DNA from: Pseudomonadota bacterium
GTDB taxonomy: Bacteria > Pseudomonadota > Alphaproteobacteria > Acetobacterales > Acetobacteraceae
Assembly: GCA_021808185.1 (NCBI GenBank)
Contig: JAKBCB010000039.1
Location: 1-14,063 of the forward strand
Length of the DNA stretch: 14,063 bases
Reading direction: 5' to 3'
Below the pieces are notes generated by a model. It saw only the letters and a program-made list of their open reading frames with translations. It did not search any database and was not told the DNA's origin. A program made the position numbers and the translations under genes. Of this stretch, positions 11,901 through 14,063 are shown piece by piece (the first letter of the stretch is position 1; each line of letters starts with the position of its first letter).

Positions 11901-12356
11901 TCGCCCACGTTCCGCGCCACGCTGGACGCGCGGTTCGAGAACGTGGAGCGGCTGGAATTCCATCTCGCCCCGCCCCTGCTGGCCGCGCGCGACAAGCGCA
12001 CCGGGTATCTGCGCAAGCGCGGCTACGGCGGCTGGATGCTGCGCGCCTTCCGCGTGCTGGCGCCGTTCAAGGTGCTGCGCGGCACGTGGCTCGATCCGTT
12101 CGGCCACACCGAGGAACGCCGCGCCGAGCGGCGGCTGATCGCCGAGTACGAAGCAACCATCGCGGATATAGTGCAGTGCCTCGCGCCGGCCACGCTGGCG
12201 ACGGCCGTGGCGCTGGCCAGCCTGCCGGAGCGCATTCGCGGCTACGGCCATGTGAAGGAAAAATCCATGCGCGAGGCGGCCACCGAGCGCGCGCGGCTGC
12301 TCGCGGCGCTGCGCGAACCACCCGCGCCGGTGGCGGCGCGGATGGCGGCGGAGTAG
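8937..12356 (+). CDS. Indolepyruvate ferredoxin oxidoreductase, single-chain (fused) type
   Basis: A 1139-residue thiamine diphosphate/iron-sulfur enzyme of the 2-oxoacid:ferredoxin oxidoreductase superfamily. The family decarboxylates aryl- or other 2-oxoacids to acyl-CoA while reducing ferredoxin. Domain order: N-terminal pyrimidine-binding domain with 'GYRGSPLG' (51-58) and 'NED' (83-85); a TPP domain with 'CSGCPHN' (417-423), 'GDG' (481-483) and 'FNDAVAMTGGQ' (509-519); a Cys-rich segment with C619, C622, C625, C631 and C652, C658, C663, enough for iron-sulfur binding; a gamma-type domain from 'GVGGTG' (705-710) containing 'DSTGMAQKGGS'; and a helical Arg-rich C-terminal domain found in this fused family. 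Length is normal (about 1150-1190). The ribosome binding site is weak, but the start suits the family. It is separated by 181 bases from mccA on the same strand. The true substrate (indolepyruvate, phenylpyruvate or branched-chain 2-oxoacids) is not determined by sequence. The gene ends five bases from a convergent SDR gene. Confidence 0.93.
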   Translation: MKQSSVTLEDKYRVDVGRVYLTGTQALVRLALLQRALDVAAGRNTAGFISGYRGSPLGTVDIQAWHAREQLQADHIRFQPGVNEDLAATAIWGTQQTSLLPTAKYDGVFAFWYGKGPGVDRSGDVFRHANFAGTSANGGVLLVAGDDHAAKSSTVPHQSEPAFASGLIPVLVPADIGEILEFGLHGWAMSRWSGRYVGFKTVADVVDTSASISFALENFRIRLPEGPPPDVHIRLNDAWLAQEARVYTLGLPAAQDYARVNGLDRIVLDPPSPALGIVTYGKSYHDTVQALSDLGGAPVRLLKLALTWPVDPHVVRRFAEGLSEIVVVEEKSAFVERQIRDILYDLPDRPRVLGRHDDAGAVLLAAGGELSADAVALALARRLPQTDALRARRAFLEQQAEYLARADLASQRKPYFCSGCPHNTSTKVIDGSRALAGIGCHFMSQWMDRNTGFYSHMGGEGAVWIGQSPFTEETHVFANMGDGTYFHSGLMAIRAAAAAGVNITYKILFNDAVAMTGGQPVEGHLTVPQITRQLEAEGVVRIAVVSDEPEKHAGVTDFAPGVTVHHRRDLPDVERTMRDTAGVTAIIYDQTCASEKRRRRKRGTFPDPAKRAFINAEVCEGCGDCSVASNCMSVVPLETPLGTKRQIDQSSCNKDFSCIEGFCPSFVTVHGATPRKRARVTPDDSVLPEPALPSLAQPWSMLVTGVGGTGVVTIGALLGMAAHLEGLGISVLDSTGMAQKGGSVWSHIRFAADPAALHGLHVGQGQADVLLACDLAVSASHDTMATLRHGVSRVVMNTHEAATAEFVLDRDFHVPSARMKRAIMQAAGAENVEAFDATAIATALLGDAIGGNLFVLGYAWQKGLVPLGRESLMRAIELNGTAVEANKAAFGWGRCAAVDLPRVLAAAGLGPAPAMPRTLDEILAHRAAHLTAYQSRRYARRYRRLVARVAEVEGRMFSGATPLAEAVARNYARLLAYKDEYEVARLYASPTFRATLDARFENVERLEFHLAPPLLAARDKRTGYLRKRGYGGWMLRAFRVLAPFKVLRGTWLDPFGHTEERRAERRLIAEYEATIADIVQCLAPATLATAVALASLPERIRGYGHVKEKSMREAATERARLLAALREPPAPVAARMAAE

Positions 12357-12361
12357 CGGGG

Positions 12362-12994
12362 TCAGAAAATCTTGTAGATCTGGCCGGTCTGCTTGCCCTC
12401 GATGCTGCGGCTGTAACCCAGTGCCGCGCGCGCCGCCGTCACCGGCGCGAAGCCGCGAAAGAACGGGCCGTAGCTCGGCATCGATTCGCTCAACACGGTC
12501 GGGCTGACGATGTTGATGCGCAGGCCGCGCGGAAGTTCGATCGCGGCGGCGCGCACGAACCCCTCCAGCGCGCCGTTGACCATGCTGGCCGAGGAGCCGG
12601 CGACGATGGGCTCGTCGCTGAGAATGCCGGAGATCAGCGTGATCGAGCCGCCGTCGCGCAGCGTCTCGCGCGCCGCCAGCGCCAGGTTCACCTGTCCCAT
12701 CAGCTTGTCGGTCAGCCCCAGGCCATAGACCGACTCGGCGAGCCCGGCCGGGGCGATGGCCTCCAGCGGGCGGAAATTCACATGGCCCGCGGCGCAGGCC
12801 ACCGCGTCGATCGGCCCCGCCTGCCGCAGCGCCGCGACCACGCTGGCCGGGTCGGCGATGTCCACTGTCACGTCCGCCCCGGTGCGCCCGGCGGTGACGA
12901 TGTCGTGCCGGGGCCGCAGCTCGGCCGCCACCGCCCGCCCCAGCGTGCCGCTGGCGCCAACCAGCAGAATGCGCAGTCTGTTCGCGTCGGCCAT
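12362..12994 (-). CDS. Short-chain dehydrogenase/reductase-like protein lacking the Tyr-Lys pair
   Basis: A 210-residue Rossmann-fold protein of the SDR superfamily, shorter than classical SDRs (about 250). The nucleotide-binding loop is 'VGASGTLGRA' (12-21), followed by 'AGRTGADVTVDIAD' (35-48), the position where cofactor preference is set; R37 would favour NADP(H), by inference. 'CAAG' (67-70) replaces the usual NNAG. Ser 122 fits the catalytic Ser, but the YxxxK site reads A136-S-M-V-N140 within 'SSASMVNGALEGF', so both Tyr and Lys are missing. 'PRGLRINIVSPTVLSESM' region (155-172) is well conserved. This pattern resembles a known group of short SDRs of unknown function (PRK07578-like, from memory), so it looks like a family trait rather than decay. 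A ribosome binding site AAGGAAGGA precedes the ATG. It is divergent from the ring-opening amidohydrolase, with 104 bases between, and convergent with the oxidoreductase. Confidence 0.85.
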   Translation of the reverse strand: MADANRLRILLVGASGTLGRAVAAELRPRHDIVTAGRTGADVTVDIADPASVVAALRQAGPIDAVACAAGHVNFRPLEAIAPAGLAESVYGLGLTDKLMGQVNLALAARETLRDGGSITLISGILSDEPIVAGSSASMVNGALEGFVRAAAIELPRGLRINIVSPTVLSESMPSYGPFFRGFAPVTAARAALGYSRSIEGKQTGQIYKIF

Positions 12995-13098
12995 GTGCGT
13001 GTCCTTCCTTGTCTGGCGCCTGTATCGCGCCCCGGGCGGGCGTTGCCAACGTGGCGCGTCGTTGTCACCCTGCTACATCCATTTTCCCCGGAGGGACC
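12995..13098. promoter_or_regulatory. Divergent intergenic region, SDR gene and ring-opening amidohydrolase gene
   Basis: These 104 bases must hold the 5' signals of both genes. The SDR gene has AAGGAAGGA (minus strand, 13002-13010) seven bases from its ATG. The amidohydrolase gene has GGAGGG (13090-13095) three bases from its ATG. TTGCCA (13043-13048) and TTGTCA (13062-13067) look like -35 elements, but neither has a good -10 at the correct distance, so no promoter is assigned. No clear operator palindrome was seen. Confidence 0.4.
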
Positions 13099-14063
13099 AT
13101 GCAGGCGCGCGTTCATCGGATTCCGGCCGGCGGCCCGGACGACCTCTCCGGCATCGCGGCCCTGGTGGAAGCGGGCGCGCTGCGGCCGGAGCGTGTGGTC
13201 GCCGTGCTCGGCAAGACCGAGGGCAACGGCTGCGTCAACGATTTCACCCGTGGCTTCGCGACCAGCGCGCTGAAGGCCGGGCTCGCCGCGCTGAGCGGCC
13301 GCGCGACCGCCGAGGTCGAGGCCGGCACCCTGTTCGTCATGTCGGGCGGCACCGAGGGCGGCCTGTCGCCGCACTGGCTGGTGTTCGAGGTGCTGGAGGA
13401 CGCGGCCCCGCCAGTGCCCGGCCGCAAGGCGCTGGCGCTCGGCATCGCGCGCACACGCGATTTCGCGCCGCGCGAGGTCGGGCGGATGGCGCAGGTGCGG
13501 GCCACCGCCGAGGCGGTGCGCGCCGCCATGGCGCAAGCGGGCATCGGCGATGCGGCCGACGTGCATTACGTGCAGGTGAAATGCCCGCTGCTGACCCGTG
13601 CCCGCATCGAGCAGGCGCACGCCGAGGGCCATACCGTCGCGGCGGAGGACACGTACGCCTCCATGGGCGCCTCGCGCGGGGCCTCGGCCCTGGGTGTCGC
13701 GCTGGCGCTCGGCGAGGTGGAGGACGCCGCGCTGAGCGATGCCGTCATCGGCCGCGACGCGCGCCTGTTCTCCCGCCGCGCCAGCACCTCGGCGGGCGTG
13801 GAGTTGCTGGAGAACCAGATCCTCGTGGTCGGCAACAGCGCCGCATGGTCGGGCGATCTGCTGGTGGCGCACGACGTGATGGCGGACGCGATCGACGCGG
13901 CGGCGTTCGCCCGCGCGCTGGCCGCGGCCGGCATTCCGCCCGCCTTGCCGGTGGCGGCGGCGGACGCGGCCCGGCTGGTCGCGGTGCTGGCCAAGGCCGA
14001 GGCGGCGCGCGGCGGGACCATCAGGGGTGCGCGCCACTGCATGTTGGACGACAGCGACATCCA
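13099..14063 (+). CDS. Ring-opening amidohydrolase, cyanuric acid amidohydrolase/barbiturase family (C-terminus cut off)
   Basis: The first 321 residues of a protein whose family is about 360 long; the rest lies beyond the window. The family hydrolyses a ring amide of cyanuric acid (giving biuret after decarboxylation) or of barbiturate (giving ureidomalonate), using three Ser-Lys pairs related by internal threefold symmetry. Visible signatures are 'VLGKTEGNGCVNDFTRGF' (36-53), 'FVMSGGTEGGLSPH' (79-92), 'TRDFAPREVGR' (119-129), 'VQVKCPLLT' (158-166), 'SMGASRGASALG' (188-199), 'STSAGVE' (229-235), 'AKAEA' (298-302) and 'RGARHCMLDDSDI' (309-321). By family alignment the pairs are K39-S82, K161-S231 and K299 with a Ser not yet reached. 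Conserved Arg residues R51 and R193 are present. The ATG is fixed by GGAGGG three bases upstream and by the typical 'VHRIPAGGPDD' opening. Substrate is undecided: no biuret or allophanate hydrolase gene, and no uracil-oxidation gene, lies in the window. Confidence 0.93.
   Translation, partial: MQARVHRIPAGGPDDLSGIAALVEAGALRPERVVAVLGKTEGNGCVNDFTRGFATSALKAGLAALSGRATAEVEAGTLFVMSGGTEGGLSPHWLVFEVLEDAAPPVPGRKALALGIARTRDFAPREVGRMAQVRATAEAVRAAMAQAGIGDAADVHYVQVKCPLLTRARIEQAHAEGHTVAAEDTYASMGASRGASALGVALALGEVEDAALSDAVIGRDARLFSRRASTSAGVELLENQILVVGNSAAWSGDLLVAHDVMADAIDAAAFARALAAAGIPPALPVAAADAARLVAVLAKAEAARGGTIRGARHCMLDDSDI

Noticed and set aside
8805..13049. A 1414-codon open frame on the minus strand opposite the oxidoreductase gene
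   Set aside because: It lies antisense to a gene with unmistakable family motifs. It is rich in Arg, His, Ala and Gly with no recognisable domain, which is the expected shadow of a high-GC gene whose third-position bias removes stop codons.
13043..13079. Promoter for the ring-opening amidohydrolase gene from TTGCCA or TTGTCA
   Set aside because: Neither has a recognisable -10 at 16-18 bases; the TACATC sequence is at the wrong spacing.

Overview
The window is very GC-rich and densely coded, with strong G/C third-position bias and genes that abut or overlap by one to four bases. Codon use and gene families suggest an aerobic, high-GC alphaproteobacterium, possibly of the Acetobacteraceae/Rhodospirillales. 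That placement is an inference from style, since there is no rRNA or other marker here. No tRNA, rRNA, CRISPR array, insertion sequence or prophage gene was seen.

Layout. (1) Left edge, minus strand: the first 23 codons of a CBS-domain protein, and upstream of it a 293-residue zinc-finger-less J-domain co-chaperone. Each has its own promoter-like sequence, and the CBS gene also has an FNR/FixK-like palindrome. (2) 1188-8755, plus strand: a five-gene, tightly coupled operon for branched-chain acyl-CoA breakdown: isobutyryl-CoA dehydrogenase, a medium-chain-type acyl-CoA synthetase, isovaleryl-CoA dehydrogenase, and the beta and alpha subunits of methylcrotonyl-CoA carboxylase. (3) 8756-8936: a 181-base gap with an AT-richer inverted repeat and a weak promoter-like sequence. 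(4) 8937-12356, plus strand: a single-chain indolepyruvate-type 2-oxoacid:ferredoxin oxidoreductase of 1139 residues. (5) 12362-12994, minus strand: an SDR-fold protein without the usual Tyr/Lys pair, ending 5 bases from the oxidoreductase. (6) 13099 to the right edge, plus strand and divergent from the SDR: a ring-opening amidohydrolase of the cyanuric acid amidohydrolase/barbiturase family, cut off before its C-terminus.

How the genes fit together. The operon covers the acyl-CoA steps of valine breakdown (isobutyryl-CoA to methacrylyl-CoA) and leucine breakdown (isovaleryl-CoA to 3-methylcrotonyl-CoA to 3-methylglutaconyl-CoA). The synthetase could bring in free branched or short-chain acids. 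The methylglutaconyl-CoA hydratase and HMG-CoA lyase that normally finish the leucine route are not in the window. The downstream ferredoxin oxidoreductase makes acyl-CoAs from 2-oxoacids and could feed this route or aromatic amino acid catabolism; this is a hypothesis from position only. The ring-opening amidohydrolase belongs to a different theme, s-triazine or pyrimidine ring catabolism, and is the least expected gene here. I found no clearly new multi-gene system. The best leads are the oxidoreductase/operon association, the amidohydrolase with its divergent SDR partner, and the SDR's missing active-site residues.
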